From positions 1-64,000 of the forward strand of contig NZ_JAQYWQ010000010.1 of assembly GCF_029379315.1 (NCBI RefSeq): a stretch of 64,000 nucleotides of DNA, read 5' to 3'. The stretch comes from Nostoc sp. S13. GTDB lineage: Bacteria; Cyanobacteriota; Cyanobacteriia; Cyanobacteriales; Nostocaceae. The notes under the pieces are model-generated. The model made no database searches and had not been told where the DNA came from. It was given only the letters and a program-made list of their open reading frames with translations. Positions 53,389 to 62,117 of this stretch are shown here, in pieces. Each line of letters begins with the position of its first letter. Positions within the stretch are counted from its first letter, which is position 1. The translations under genes and the position numbers were made by a program.

Positions 53389-55491
53389 ATGGAAGTAATC
53401 TATCAGTATGCCTGGCTGATTCCGGTGTTCCCTCTTTTTGGGGCAATGCTGGTCGGTCTAGGGTTAATCTCGTTGAATCAGGTGACAAACCGCCTACGGC
53501 AGCTTAACGCTGTGGTCATTATCTCCCTAATGGGAGCAGCTATGGGGCTGTCGTTTGCCTTGCTATGGAGTCAAATTCAAGGACATGCGACTTATATCCG
53601 CACCTTGGAGTGGGCAGCAGCAGGTAATTTTCACCTGAACATGGGCTACACTATTGACCACCTGACAGCCCTAATGCTGGTGATTGTGACAACGGTAGCC
53701 TTCTTAGTGATGGTTTACACCGATGGCTACATGGCTCACGATCCCGGTTACGTGCGGTTTTATGCTTATCTGAGTTTGTTTGGCTCTTCAATGTTAGGTC
53801 TGGTACTCAGCCCCAACCTAGTACAGATTTATATATTCTGGGAATTGGTGGGAATGTGTTCTTACTTGCTGGTCGGCTTTTGGTACGATCGCAAGTCAGC
53901 AGCCGATGCCGCTCAAAAAGCATTTGTGACCAACCGCGTGGGCGACTTTGGTTTGTTACTCGGCATTTTGGGGCTGTTCTGGGCAACGGGAAGCTTTGAT
54001 TTTAATGTCATGGGCGATCGCCTAGCCCAACTCGTACAATCAGGTTCTATCAGCAATTTTCTCGCTGTCCTGTTTGCGATTTTAGTTTTCTTAGGGCCAG
54101 TGGCTAAATCTGCCCAATTCCCCCTCCATGTCTGGCTACCAGATGCAATGGAAGGCCCCACCCCCATTTCTGCCTTAATCCATGCAGCAACAATGGTGGC
54201 AGCAGGTGTTTTCCTGATTGCCCGAATGTACCCAGTATTTGAACACGTTCCAGCAGCAATGAGCGTGATTGCCTTTACTGGGGCGTTTACCGCGTTTTTG
54301 GGGGCAACCATCGCCATTACCCAAAATGATATTAAGAAGGGCTTGGCTTACTCCACCATTTCCCAACTCGGTTACATGGTGATGGCAATGGGAATAGGTG
54401 CTTACAGTGCTGGTCTATTCCACCTGATGACCCACGCCTATTTTAAGGCGATGCTGTTCTTGGGTTCAGGTTCAGTAATTCACGGCATGGAAGGTGTCGT
54501 CGGTCACGACCCCGCCTTAGCACAAGATATGCGACTGATGGGTAGTCTACGGAAGTATATGCCGATCACCGCAATTACCTTCTTGATTGGTTGCTTGGCA
54601 ATTTCTGGTATTCCGCCCTTTGCTGGTTTCTGGTCAAAAGATGAAATTCTAGGGAAGGCTTTTGAGGCTAACCCACTCCTCTGGTTGATTGGCTGGCTAA
54701 CTGCCGGGATTACGGCTTTCTATATGTTTAGAATGTATTTCTCGACATTTGAAGGCGAATTCCGGGGTAATAACGAGAAAATCAAGCAAAAACTCAAGAA
54801 GGCGGCGGCGACAATCGTCCTGGAATTAGAGTCAGCAGAACCAGCCCCGAATTTTGGGCCTGGGGCAATGAAAAAAGGAGAATTGGCGGCAACTGGTGAA
54901 CACCATGATTCCCATGACTCCCACGAGCATCATAGCGATTCTCCTCATGAGTCGCCGTGGACAATGACTCTGCCGTTGGCACTGTTGGCTGTGCCTTCGA
55001 TTTTGATTGGTTTGCTAGGAACTCCCTACGCGAATTATTTTGAAGAATTTATCTTTCCTCCTAGTGAAACTCTCACCGAAGTTCTAGAAAAGGCTTCCGA
55101 ATTCAATCCGACGGAATTCTACATCATGGCAGGTGCCTCAGTGGGAATTTCTTTGATTGCAATTACTTTAGCTTCGCTGATGTATTTGCAAGGGAAAATT
55201 GACCCGGCGGCGATCGCTGCTAAAATCAAACCACTTTACGAGTTATCTCTCAACAAGTGGTACTTTGATGACATTTACCATCGGGTTTTTGTTCTCGGCT
55301 TGCGTCGCCTAGCTAGACAAGTTATGGAAGTTGACTTCCGCGTTGTCGATGGTGCTGTTAACCTCACAGGCTTTTTTACCCTTGTCAGTGGTGAAGGTCT
55401 GAAGTACCTAGAAAATGGTCGCGCTCAATTCTATGCCTTGATTGTATTTGGGGCTGTTTTGGGCTTAGTGATTGTTTTTGGTGTTACCTGA
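53389..55491 (+). CDS. ndhF: NAD(P)H-quinone oxidoreductase subunit 5 (NDH-1)
   Basis: 700 residues with about 16 membrane helices; the proton-pumping antiporter-like subunit of cyanobacterial NDH-1. Signature parts: FWELVGMCSYLLVGFWYDR, SAQFPLHVWLPDAMEGPTPI, SALIHAATMVAAGVFLIAR and the Lys of KKGLAYSTISQLGYM. A His-rich loop (HHDSHDSHEHHSD, about 504-516) precedes the last helices. The C-terminal piece with AVNLTGFFTLVSGEGLKYLE is typical of the NdhF1 form used in respiration and cyclic flow. ATG 53389 follows GTG. The C-terminal 55 codons are repeated as a diverged fragment at 57842. Confidence 0.96.
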   Translation: MEVIYQYAWLIPVFPLFGAMLVGLGLISLNQVTNRLRQLNAVVIISLMGAAMGLSFALLWSQIQGHATYIRTLEWAAAGNFHLNMGYTIDHLTALMLVIVTTVAFLVMVYTDGYMAHDPGYVRFYAYLSLFGSSMLGLVLSPNLVQIYIFWELVGMCSYLLVGFWYDRKSAADAAQKAFVTNRVGDFGLLLGILGLFWATGSFDFNVMGDRLAQLVQSGSISNFLAVLFAILVFLGPVAKSAQFPLHVWLPDAMEGPTPISALIHAATMVAAGVFLIARMYPVFEHVPAAMSVIAFTGAFTAFLGATIAITQNDIKKGLAYSTISQLGYMVMAMGIGAYSAGLFHLMTHAYFKAMLFLGSGSVIHGMEGVVGHDPALAQDMRLMGSLRKYMPITAITFLIGCLAISGIPPFAGFWSKDEILGKAFEANPLLWLIGWLTAGITAFYMFRMYFSTFEGEFRGNNEKIKQKLKKAAATIVLELESAEPAPNFGPGAMKKGELAATGEHHDSHDSHEHHSDSPHESPWTMTLPLALLAVPSILIGLLGTPYANYFEEFIFPPSETLTEVLEKASEFNPTEFYIMAGASVGISLIAITLASLMYLQGKIDPAAIAAKIKPLYELSLNKWYFDDIYHRVFVLGLRRLARQVMEVDFRVVDGAVNLTGFFTLVSGEGLKYLENGRAQFYALIVFGAVLGLVIVFGVT

Positions 55492-55497
55492 TTTTAA

Positions 55498-55532
55498 TAG
55501 GGGTGGGCGATCGTCCGCCCCTAAGTTTTTTA
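55498..55532 (+). terminator. Hairpin after ndhF
   Basis: TAGGGGTGGGCG pairs with CGTCCGCCCCTA around AT, then AGTTTTTT; 6 bases after the ndhF stop. It separates ndhF from the inserted toxin-antitoxin pair. Confidence 0.7.
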
Positions 55533-55654
55533 AGAGTCTAATTTAGACTCCTTTTTTTAGCTTGAATTCCTCAGCAGTGTTAACTGTTGAGGTTTTATGG
55601 TTTGTACTTCCAGTAAAATAAGAGGTAGTGTACTAGAGAGTTTAGGTACTTACT

Positions 55655-55885
55655 ATGACCCTTGAACAGCTTGAAGCCGAAGTTCTTGCACTTCCAAAAG
55701 ATTCTCAAGTGATTTTATTAGCAAGATTACTGGAAAGATTGGGTCAAGAAAGTGGAATAGATCAAGAAATTGCGGTTAGTTGGGCTGAAGAAGCCCAGAA
55801 GCGTGATGAAGATATGAACACCAATCAAATTACTGGTATTCCGGCTGAAGAATTGTTTCAACGAGTTCGTGCATCTTTACAATGA
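55655..55885 (+). CDS. Addiction-module antitoxin
   Basis: 76 residues (MTLEQLEAEVLALPKDSQVI at the start). This is the short helical antitoxin type with LPKDSQVILLARLLERL, an acidic middle and a C-terminus with GIPAEELFQRVRASL, as in addiction-module (TIGR02574-like) components. Its stop overlaps the toxin ATG by 4 bases (ATGA), typical for coupled pairs. It neutralises the ParE/RelE-type toxin downstream. Confidence 0.82.
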   Translation: MTLEQLEAEVLALPKDSQVILLARLLERLGQESGIDQEIAVSWAEEAQKRDEDMNTNQITGIPAEELFQRVRASLQ

Positions 55886-56178
55886 AAAGAATTGTATTTC
55901 ATCCATTGGCAGAGCAAGAACTGGTTGATGTCGCAAGTTATTACGAGGAACAAAATCAGGGGCTAGGGCTAGATTACTTGACAGAAGTAGAAGGTGCAAT
56001 CAATCTCCTTATGCGTTATCCTGCTGCTGGTGTGGTAGTTCGAGGATTTGTTCGTCGGCTGATTCTGCCTAAATTTCCTTATTCACTCCTATACCGTGTT
56101 GTTGATGATAATTTAATTCGTATTCTAGCCATAGCACATCACAAACGTAAGCCTGTGTACTGGATTGGTCGAGAATAG
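55882..56178 (+). CDS. RelE/ParE-family toxin
   Basis: 98 residues: VFHPLAEQELVDVASYYEEQ at the N-terminus, LGLDYLTEVEGAINLLMRYP and the final strands RRLILPKFPYSLLYRVVDDN, then LIRILAIAHHKRKPVYW. This is the ParE/RelE fold with the typical HxxRxPxYW end. It inhibits gyrase or translation depending on subfamily; the length and ending fit ParE-like. Complete, so the module is probably active. Confidence 0.87.
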   Translation: MKRIVFHPLAEQELVDVASYYEEQNQGLGLDYLTEVEGAINLLMRYPAAGVVVRGFVRRLILPKFPYSLLYRVVDDNLIRILAIAHHKRKPVYWIGRE

Positions 56179-56223
56179 AATTCAGAAATCAATTAGTAGG
56201 GGATTTAAACCCCCTAAATTTTG

Positions 56224-56427
56224 TTAAATATTCAAGTCTTCTTTTACATCATCTGGCGGTTCAAACATAATCTCAAAACCTCCATTGGGAATAGTTCGAC
56301 GGAAAAATCTTAAATGGTCGTCTGCATCTTGGCGGTTAGCAAAACGGGCGATAGTGTGAGATTGGGTAATCACTACAGTTTTTACTATTACCCAAGGATG
56401 ATTTTGGGCAATAACTGGTTTTATCAT
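56224..56427 (-). CDS. Small hypothetical protein
   Basis: 67 residues (MIKPVIAQNHPWVIVKTVVI). A beta-strand-rich N-terminus is followed by ARFANRQDADDHLRFFRRTI and an acidic end. The FANRQDADDHLRFFRR piece recalls small cyanobacterial proteins of unknown role. The ATG is preceded by AAAAGGAGACATTCACC, a good ribosome site, which supports it as a gene. Confidence 0.55.
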   Translation of the reverse strand: MIKPVIAQNHPWVIVKTVVITQSHTIARFANRQDADDHLRFFRRTIPNGGFEIMFEPPDDVKEDLNI

Positions 56428-56570
56428 GGTGAATGTCTCCTTTTGTTAGGGAGCCAAGAGCCAGCAGGAAGCCTCGGAAACTTATTTGCTGGCTTTTGAC
56501 AGATTTGTAATTTTGTTGCAGGGTTGCTGTAAGTATGAGTGTGTTTTCATCGCTTCTAAACACTCTCATC

Positions 56571-56960
56571 TCATAGATTTTGGGGTAAAAGCTGAGTTGC
56601 ATCATGGTCGTGCAGTCCTGGAACAACTAGCCATAGCCACATCCGGCACTTGAACAACCGCAGTGATAGTAGTTCTTCAGGGAATTTTTGATTTCTGTTA
56701 CCTTGCCAGTGTCCAAGGTGTGCAAGTTGTTGTTTGGCGCAGGTTGGGCAGAGGTCGCCTGGTTTTCCTTTGTCGATGGTGTAGTTTGAGTCTTCAGGAT
56801 TGAGGGATTTAATTCCAGGAAAGCGCCCTGCTTGGGAATGGGGGCAGGCTTTGCCGTCGAGTTCTGCGGGGATGATGCCAGTGCAAATTAGGTTGTCAGG
56901 GTATACGTTGCCGTCGGGGGAGAGGAAGAGGGCTTTGGGTTCGGTGTTTTGAATATTCAT
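56571..56960 (-). CDS. Small Cys-rich protein, probable frameshift near the end
   Basis: 129 residues from ATG 56960 (MNIQNTEPKALFLSPDGNVY). Conserved-looking Cys motifs include LICTGIIPAELDGKACPHS and GDLCPTCAKQQLAHLGHWQG. After RNQKFPEEL the frame loses protein character. Removing one base in the CAAAAATT run instead gives NSLKNYYHCGCSSAGCGYG and a stop at 56627, a Cys-rich end that matches the rest. So the gene is probably frameshifted. It starts inside an inverted-repeat operator shared with the divergent truncated gene at 57009. Confidence 0.5.
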   Translation of the reverse strand: MNIQNTEPKALFLSPDGNVYPDNLICTGIIPAELDGKACPHSQAGRFPGIKSLNPEDSNYTIDKGKPGDLCPTCAKQQLAHLGHWQGNRNQKFPEELLSLRLFKCRMWLWLVVPGLHDHDATQLLPQNL

Positions 56961-57010
56961 TTTACAATGTAGATTGTATATTGACAAAAATAAAGTCTAC
57001 ATTGTAAAAT
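56959..57010. promoter_or_regulatory. 15-bp perfect inverted-repeat operator between divergent starts
   Basis: ATTTTACAATGTAGA (56959-56973) and its exact complement TCTACATTGTAAAAT (56996-57010) flank 22 AT-rich bases. Each arm holds a TACAATGTA palindrome and ends at a start codon (ATG 56960 minus, ATG 57009 plus). The layout is that of an autoregulated divergent promoter; the candidate repressor is the XRE protein next door or the truncated CopG-like one. Confidence 0.7.
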
Positions 57011-57065
57011 GTCAACAGATAAATCAAAAGTTCTTTCGACCTTTAGCCTCTGTCTATATATTTAA
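57009..57065 (+). pseudogene. CopG/Arc-like gene, only the first codons left
   Basis: ATG at 57009 gives MSTDKSKVLSTFSLCLYI and stop. The first eight residues are those that open many cyanobacterial ribbon-helix-helix proteins, but nothing of the domain remains, and it overlaps the 3' end of the XRE gene. Judged as a truncated remnant. Confidence 0.4.
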
Positions 57066-57528
57066 ATCCAGCTTGATCGGCAATTAAGGTTAGGTATTTC
57101 GATGTAGCTAGGGTTGGCTCATAGGCTGCAATTTCCCATTGACTGACTGTTTGCTGATAGACACCTAGTCTTTCTGCAAACTCCGCCTGTGTTAAACCCA
57201 TGTGAAGACGCAGTGCTTTGATTAATTCGCCATTCCACAGTACAGTGTCACCCTGAAGCTGAACTTGAAACTTATTAGGAGGTTTATAAAATGTGACTTG
57301 CTGATTATCAATATCAACATTTTCAACACGATATCCTGCTTCTATCCAGGCTGAAGATTGTAATGCGCCTTTGCTGCGATTACTCCACCATGCCCGTTTA
57401 CTTTTCGCTGAATTAGGCAAAGTATCTTTTATTAAAGTTTCGATTTCAGCAAATGATAGAGTTATTTCATTTTGATCACTGCCACGTAAAAACTCAAGGA
57501 TTGGCTGATATTTACTGCCCTCCTTCAT
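57043..57528 (-). CDS. XRE-family HTH regulator with N-terminal extension
   Basis: 161 residues. The N-terminal part (1-85) is a small domain with KYQPILEFLRGSDQNEITLS, TLIKDTLPNSAKSKRAWWSN and WIEAGYRVENVD, a DUF7662-like unit. The C-terminal Xre HTH has GLTQAEFAERLGVYQQTVSQ and WEIAAYEPTLATSKYL. Such fusions occur in toxin-antitoxin or phage-related loci. Its start overlaps the end of the upstream small gene (ATGA). The nearby inverted repeat may be its operator. Confidence 0.8.
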   Translation of the reverse strand: MKEGSKYQPILEFLRGSDQNEITLSFAEIETLIKDTLPNSAKSKRAWWSNRSKGALQSSAWIEAGYRVENVDIDNQQVTFYKPPNKFQVQLQGDTVLWNGELIKALRLHMGLTQAEFAERLGVYQQTVSQWEIAAYEPTLATSKYLTLIADQAGFKYIDRG

Positions 57529-57755
57529 GTCACTTCTTCTTCTCCTAATATCATCCGTTCTACATAAGCTTTAGCTTCAGTGAGTAAGTTTTCAGCATCC
57601 ACATACAAACACTTGGCTTGTATATAAGTATCCTGCATAACTAGCGCTATATGATCTTCAGCTTTAAATAACTCCTGTAGATTTATATGGTGGCGATAGT
57701 TCTGTGGTATGTTAGCCGGATTTTGGTAAGGATTAGTGAAATCGGAGAAAGGCAT
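57525..57755 (-). CDS. Small partner protein of the XRE regulator
   Basis: 76 residues from ATG 57755 (MPFSDFTNPYQNPANIPQNY). One long helical stretch (INLQELFKAEDHIALVMQDT, CLYVDAENLLTEAKAYVERM). The 4-base overlap with the XRE gene points to a two-gene operon. No family is recognised. Confidence 0.55.
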   Translation of the reverse strand: MPFSDFTNPYQNPANIPQNYRHHINLQELFKAEDHIALVMQDTYIQAKCLYVDAENLLTEAKAYVERMILGEEEVT

Positions 57756-57841
57756 GAAGTTATTGCTATGCAAGACAGGTTACACAGTAAATAAATGATA
57801 TGCGATCGCGGGCAATCGCGCTTTCTCTATTAAAAAGCGAA

Positions 57842-58002
57842 GACAAGTTATGGAAGTTGACTTTTGCGTTGTCGATTGTGCCGTTAACCTCACAAGCTTT
57901 TTCACCATTGTTAACGGTGAAGGTCTGAAGTACGTAGAAAACGGTCGCGCTCAATTCTATGGCTTAATTGTGTTTGGGGCAGTTTTGGGCTTAGTGATTG
58001 TC
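57842..58002 (+). pseudogene. Copy of the ndhF 3' end
   Basis: Translates as RQVMEVDF, VVDCAVNLTSFFTIVNGEGL, KYVENGRAQFYGLIVFGAVL and ends GLVIV then TAG (58003-58005). This is the last 55 residues of ndhF with scattered changes, in the same orientation, 2.35 kb after the real end. It shows that the island between lies within a partial ndhF duplication. Confidence 0.85.
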
Positions 58003-58014
58003 TAGGAGACGAAG

Positions 58015-58242
58015 ATGATGAGATGCGTAATTTGTCAGCATGGAGAAACTAAACCAGGTTTAGTAACTGTGACATTAGAAAGAGATGAATGTATTATTGT
58101 ATTAAAAAAAGTTCCCGCAGAAATTTGTGATAACTGCGGTGAATATTATTTAAGCGATGCAGTTACGGAACAGGTTTTAGAAAAAGTAGAATCAGCTATT
58201 AATAATGGAGCAGAATTGGAGATTATTAAATATGCAGCTTAG
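58015..58242 (+). CDS. YgiT-type zinc-finger protein (MqsA-like antitoxin domain)
   Basis: 75 residues with two Cys pairs: CVICQHGETKPGLVTVTLER and EICDNCGEYYLSD. This is the N-terminal zinc domain of MqsA. The GGAGACGAAG site precedes ATG 58015. Such proteins normally pair with a DUF4258 or MqsR-like toxin just upstream; here that place holds the ndhF fragment, so the toxin is missing. Confidence 0.8.
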   Translation: MMRCVICQHGETKPGLVTVTLERDECIIVLKKVPAEICDNCGEYYLSDAVTEQVLEKVESAINNGAELEIIKYAA

Positions 58243-58356
58243 TGTTATTATTTGCTTCTCTGTTACCATTCATGAAGCTGATGGTATAGATATTGTTTAA
58301 TCAGAATTTTGAGACGGCGTTTGAAGGGAGGTGTAAAACGAACTTCTGCTATAAAT

Positions 58357-58614
58357 CTAGGCTTCGATATCGTCCCAAAGCTCTGAAACTGGAAAAGTTT
58401 GTCCTACTGCTGCTTGTCGCATGGATTCTTGCAAATCAGCTAATATTTGTGATTTTGGCTCTTGTTCATCAATCCAAGCTAAACCACTGACGTTATCAGA
58501 ATTTATGAAACTCATCATCTGTTGCCAAATTTCTACAGGGATGAGTACATCTGTTGTTTCTCCATCTACATTAGTAACATAACGAATTTGACTTTTAATT
58601 TGTGCGATTATCAT
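58357..58614 (-). CDS. Antitoxin-like small protein
   Basis: 85 residues from ATG 58614 (MIIAQIKSQIRYVTNVDGET). A beta-strand N-terminus TDVLIPVEIWQQMMSFINSD and an acidic helical C-terminus (LADLQESMRQAAVGQTFPVS, ELWDDIEA) resemble orphan Phd/RelB-like antitoxins of cyanobacteria. The upstream ATG in the same frame would add 19 residues but lacks a site. No toxin gene is visible downstream. Confidence 0.6.
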   Translation of the reverse strand: MIIAQIKSQIRYVTNVDGETTDVLIPVEIWQQMMSFINSDNVSGLAWIDEQEPKSQILADLQESMRQAAVGQTFPVSELWDDIEA

Positions 58615-58977
58615 AGGATTATTTCCCCTGTTATGCTTTTTTTGCACCAAATCGCTTTTTTCAACAACCACGCATATAGCATCGTGTATTTTTAGCGATG
58701 GGTTGGGCTATGCGTAGACGCGGAGCGGCTTGTCGTAGACATCGCACCGCTAAACTATAATTTTAGCGGCTTTTTTAGGGTAAATTTTTGACTTGATTGG
58801 GGGTATCACAACCCACATTACGCACCCACAAGTGTCAAAAGAGACTCTCAAGATAAAAATGGGGGATTGCGAATTTAATTAAATCAACCTAACGAGGAAG
58901 ACGAAATCCCTAAAAAGCTGTTAGTTAATAACTAGTGACTTTTTGCCAAACATGATTTTGATAGCAGACGAATTGTG
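58615..58977. other. Intergenic region upstream of ndhD
   Basis: 363 bases. It has a GC-rich dispersed repeat at about 58695-58745 (GCGATGGGTTGGGCTATGCG, GACGCGGAGCGGC) and a TTTTAGCGGCTTTTTT-like T-rich spot. It should hold the ndhD promoter. Confidence 0.45.
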
Positions 58978-60555
58978 ATGAATACAGCTAATTTTCCGTG
59001 GCTGACGACGATTATTCTGTTTCCGATAGCGGCGTCGCTACTTCTTCCCATCATCCCTGACAAAGAAGGCAAAACAGTGCGCTGGTACTCCCTCATCGTA
59101 GGGCTGATCGATTTTGCACTAATTGTTTACGCTTTTTATACTAGGTATGATTTCTCCAATCCAGGTTTGCAGTTGGTGGAGAGTTACCCCTGGGTATCCC
59201 AACTAGATTTGAATTGGTCAGTAGGGGCAGATGGCTTGTCCATGCCCCTAATCATTTTGACTGGATTCATTACCACGCTGGCGATTTTAGCAGCTTGGCC
59301 TATTACCTTCAAGCCCAAGCTATTTTACTTCTTGATTTTGGCGATGTATGGCGGTCAGATTGCCGTGTTCGCCGTCCAGGATATGCTGTTATTTTTCCTG
59401 GTGTGGGAACTGGAACTAGTGCCGATTTACTTTCTGCTGTCGATTTGGGGAGGCAAAAGGCGGCAATATGCAGCGACCAAATTCATTTTATACACCGCCG
59501 GCGGTTCGCTGTTTATTTTACTGTCTGCCCTGACAATGGGATTTTACGGCGATACGGTGACATTCGACATGCGATCGCTCGCCCTCAAAGATTTCGCCCT
59601 CAATTTCCAACTTGCACTTTATGCTGGCTTCCTAATTGCTTACGCCGTCAAGTTGCCGATTATTCCCTTGCACACTTGGCTACCTGATGCCCACGGTGAA
59701 GCTACAGCCCCCGTACACATGTTATTGGCAGGTATTCTCCTGAAAATGGGTGGTTACGCCTTAATTCGGATGAATGCCCAAATGCTCCCCGATGCCCACG
59801 CTTTTTTTGCGCCTGTATTGGTGGTTTTGGGGGTAGTTAATATCATCTACGCTGCCTTGACATCATTTGCCCAACGCAACCTGAAGCGAAAAATTGCCTA
59901 CTCCTCAATTTCCCACATGGGCTTTGTGATGATTGGTATCGCCTCCTTCACCGATTTGGGATTAAGTGGGGCAGTGTTGCAAATGGTTTCTCACGGGTTA
60001 ATTGGGGCGAGTTTGTTCTTCCTCGTTGGCGCAACTTATGACCGGACACACACCCTGATGCTGGATGAAATGGGTGGTGTCGGCAAGAGAATGCCGAAGG
60101 TTTTCGCCATGTTCACCACCTGTTCAATGGCTTCTTTGGCATTGCCAGGGATGAGCGGTTTCGTGGCAGAATTGATGGTATTTGTTGGCTTTGCGACTAG
60201 TGATGCTTATAGCTCTACCTTCAAAGTCATTGTGGTGTTCTTGATGGCAGTGGGAGTAATTTTAACTCCAATTTATCTGCTGTCGATGTTGCGGGAAATT
60301 TTCTACGGACAAGAGAACAAGGAATTAGTTTCTCACCAAGCTTTGATAGATGCTGAACCCCGCGAAGTATTTATTATTGCTTGTTTGTTGATACCAATTA
60401 TTGGTATTGGTTTTTATCCGAAGTTGTTGACTCAAATGTATGACGCTACAACTGTACAATTGACGGCAAGATTGCGTGATTCTGTGCCGACATTAGCACA
60501 GCAAAAAGACGATGCACTAAAGGTTTCTTTGAGTGCGCCTCAAATCGGTAATTAG
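58978..60555 (+). CDS. ndhD: NAD(P)H-quinone oxidoreductase subunit 4 (NDH-1)
   Basis: 525 residues with 14 membrane helices; antiporter-like proton-pumping subunit of NDH-1. Signatures: the Glu in [60 protein letters not shown] and [20 protein letters not shown]. The form is NdhD1-like, partner of NdhF1. ndhF and ndhD are often adjacent in cyanobacteria; here 3.4 kb of accessory DNA lies between them. ATG 58978 follows a GTG. A strong terminator follows. Confidence 0.96.
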   Translation: MNTANFPWLTTIILFPIAASLLLPIIPDKEGKTVRWYSLIVGLIDFALIVYAFYTRYDFSNPGLQLVESYPWVSQLDLNWSVGADGLSMPLIILTGFITTLAILAAWPITFKPKLFYFLILAMYGGQIAVFAVQDMLLFFLVWELELVPIYFLLSIWGGKRRQYAATKFILYTAGGSLFILLSALTMGFYGDTVTFDMRSLALKDFALNFQLALYAGFLIAYAVKLPIIPLHTWLPDAHGEATAPVHMLLAGILLKMGGYALIRMNAQMLPDAHAFFAPVLVVLGVVNIIYAALTSFAQRNLKRKIAYSSISHMGFVMIGIASFTDLGLSGAVLQMVSHGLIGASLFFLVGATYDRTHTLMLDEMGGVGKRMPKVFAMFTTCSMASLALPGMSGFVAELMVFVGFATSDAYSSTFKVIVVFLMAVGVILTPIYLLSMLREIFYGQENKELVSHQALIDAEPREVFIIACLLIPIIGIGFYPKLLTQMYDATTVQLTARLRDSVPTLAQQKDDALKVSLSAPQIGN

Positions 60556-60599
60556 TTGCGATCGCTAGTTTAGTTTAGTTTAAATATTGATTACTTTGA

Positions 60600-60627
60600 G
60601 GGCGGGTAGAAAACCCGCCCTTTTTTT
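60600..60627 (+). terminator. Rho-independent terminator after ndhD
   Basis: GGGCGGGT pairs perfectly with ACCCGCCC around AGAAA, then seven T. Confidence 0.9.
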
Positions 60628-60744
60628 AATAACTTGTAACTTTTGATTCGTTAAAGTAAAAAAAACTCATCGAACTGAGTCCAAAAAATCCTGTATGGGG
60701 TAAGTAAGTAGATGTATTTTTTACAGATTTCATAAAAATAGATT

Positions 60745-60978
60745 TTAAGCTGATTGATTCGTTTGCAACCAGTTAAGTAAATCTTCCATAGCATTAAAAT
60801 CTAACAAAGCTTCACCAAGGTTTTCTAATTGATTTAAAGAAAGAGATTGAATGCGCTCTTGCAATTGTGGTGATAATTCTCTCACTCGTCTTTGTAGTAA
60901 CCTTAAAATAAGCGGTTGTTCACCTTCTTGTTTACCGCGCTCGTAGCCGATGCGCTCACCTGTAGTTATATATCTCAT
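60745..60978 (-). pseudogene. C-terminal stub of a DUF4351 / Rpn-type protein
   Basis: 77 residues from ATG 60978 (MRYITTGERIGYERGKQEGE), with LLQRRVRELSPQLQERIQSL and LNQLENLGEALLDFNAMEDL. This is the DUF4351 C-terminal domain that follows a PD-(D/E)XK nuclease domain in Rpn-like proteins. The nuclease part is absent and there is no matching sequence upstream. It may be a free-standing small protein or a remnant; I favour remnant. Confidence 0.6.
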
Positions 60979-61140
60979 AGTCCGCTCCTGCTCAAACATC
61001 GGTCATATTTATCCAAGAGGCTGATTTTCGTCAGATTGATACGGATACCGTAATACACACTCATTTTGTCTTTGTATACCTCCTTAATTATCCATAGATT
61101 TCCTACAATCAAGGTACAATCAGATTTGGCAAAACCACTG

Positions 61141-61863
61141 ATGTTAAACTACAATCCTCTGCATTGCTTGCCATCTTCCGAAGAACTACCCGACTCAGAT
61201 GATACCTCTGTGGATAATGAACTACAAAATTTAATTCCCGGCTTGCTAAAAACGATACTGGCTTTGGTTTGGTGCGATCGCTGGGATTGGTTCTTTGGTG
61301 TTGACATGGGTATTTATTATCACCCAGACAAAGCAGCTGTTGTCTCTGATGGGTTTCTCAGCTTAGGAGTTAAACGCTTCATTGATGAGGACTTACGCCT
61401 AAGTTATGTGCTGTGGGAAGAAAATAAACTGCCAATATTAGCATTAGAAGTTGTTTCCCAAATATATCGGGAAGAATATAGCACCAAGAAAGAATTTTAT
61501 GCCAAAGAATTAGGAATTTTGTACTACGTTGTATATAGTCCCTTTCGTCGTAAAAACCCACCTTTGGAGGTGCATCACTTAGTTGATGGCGAATATATTT
61601 TAATGTCAGGAAATCCCATTTGGCTACCAGAGATTGGTTTAGGAATTGGGCGAGAACGGGGAATTTATCAAGGTATCGTGCGGGAGTGGCTGTACTGGTA
61701 TGACGATGAAGGGCAAAGATTGCTGACACCAGAAGAACGCATCAGGGAAGCGGAAGAACGTACAGCTTTTGAACAACAGCGACGTGTGGAAACAGAACAA
61801 CAAGTGAAAATGTTGGTGGAAACGTTGAAGGCGCTTGGTGTTGATCCAGAAACTTTGTCATAG
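61141..61863 (+). CDS. Uma2-family (DUF820) putative endonuclease
   Basis: 240 residues from ATG 61141 (MLNYNPLHCLPSSEELPDSD). The Uma2 core is present: WFFGVDMGIYYHPDKAAVVS (with Asp), LPILALEVVSQIYREEYSTK (with Glu and Lys) and ELGILYYVVYSPFRR. A C-terminal coiled coil rich in Glu, Arg and Gln (RIREAEERTAFEQQRRVETE) is common in these proteins. The open frame extends upstream to 61066 but without a site. Unlinked to the Uma2 gene at 4968. Confidence 0.85.
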   Translation: MLNYNPLHCLPSSEELPDSDDTSVDNELQNLIPGLLKTILALVWCDRWDWFFGVDMGIYYHPDKAAVVSDGFLSLGVKRFIDEDLRLSYVLWEENKLPILALEVVSQIYREEYSTKKEFYAKELGILYYVVYSPFRRKNPPLEVHHLVDGEYILMSGNPIWLPEIGLGIGRERGIYQGIVREWLYWYDDEGQRLLTPEERIREAEERTAFEQQRRVETEQQVKMLVETLKALGVDPETLS

Positions 61864-62117
61864 ATTCACCAAATTTTGTCATGGCAAGCGATGTCTACAA
61901 TGGGCTACGCCTACGCGTCTACAACTCACTGATACAGAAATTCTAAACTTCATTGATTACCTAAAGCTACAACTAACCCAAAACTGCCCAACTTAGCTTC
62001 TGTTGTGTGAGCTTTGGATAATTGCGATCGCTTGTCAGTTGCACTTAAATGTTAGGCTGGATAATTGCGATCGCACAATTTGAGTTAAATAAAAGTACCT
62101 GATATTAAAATACTTGC

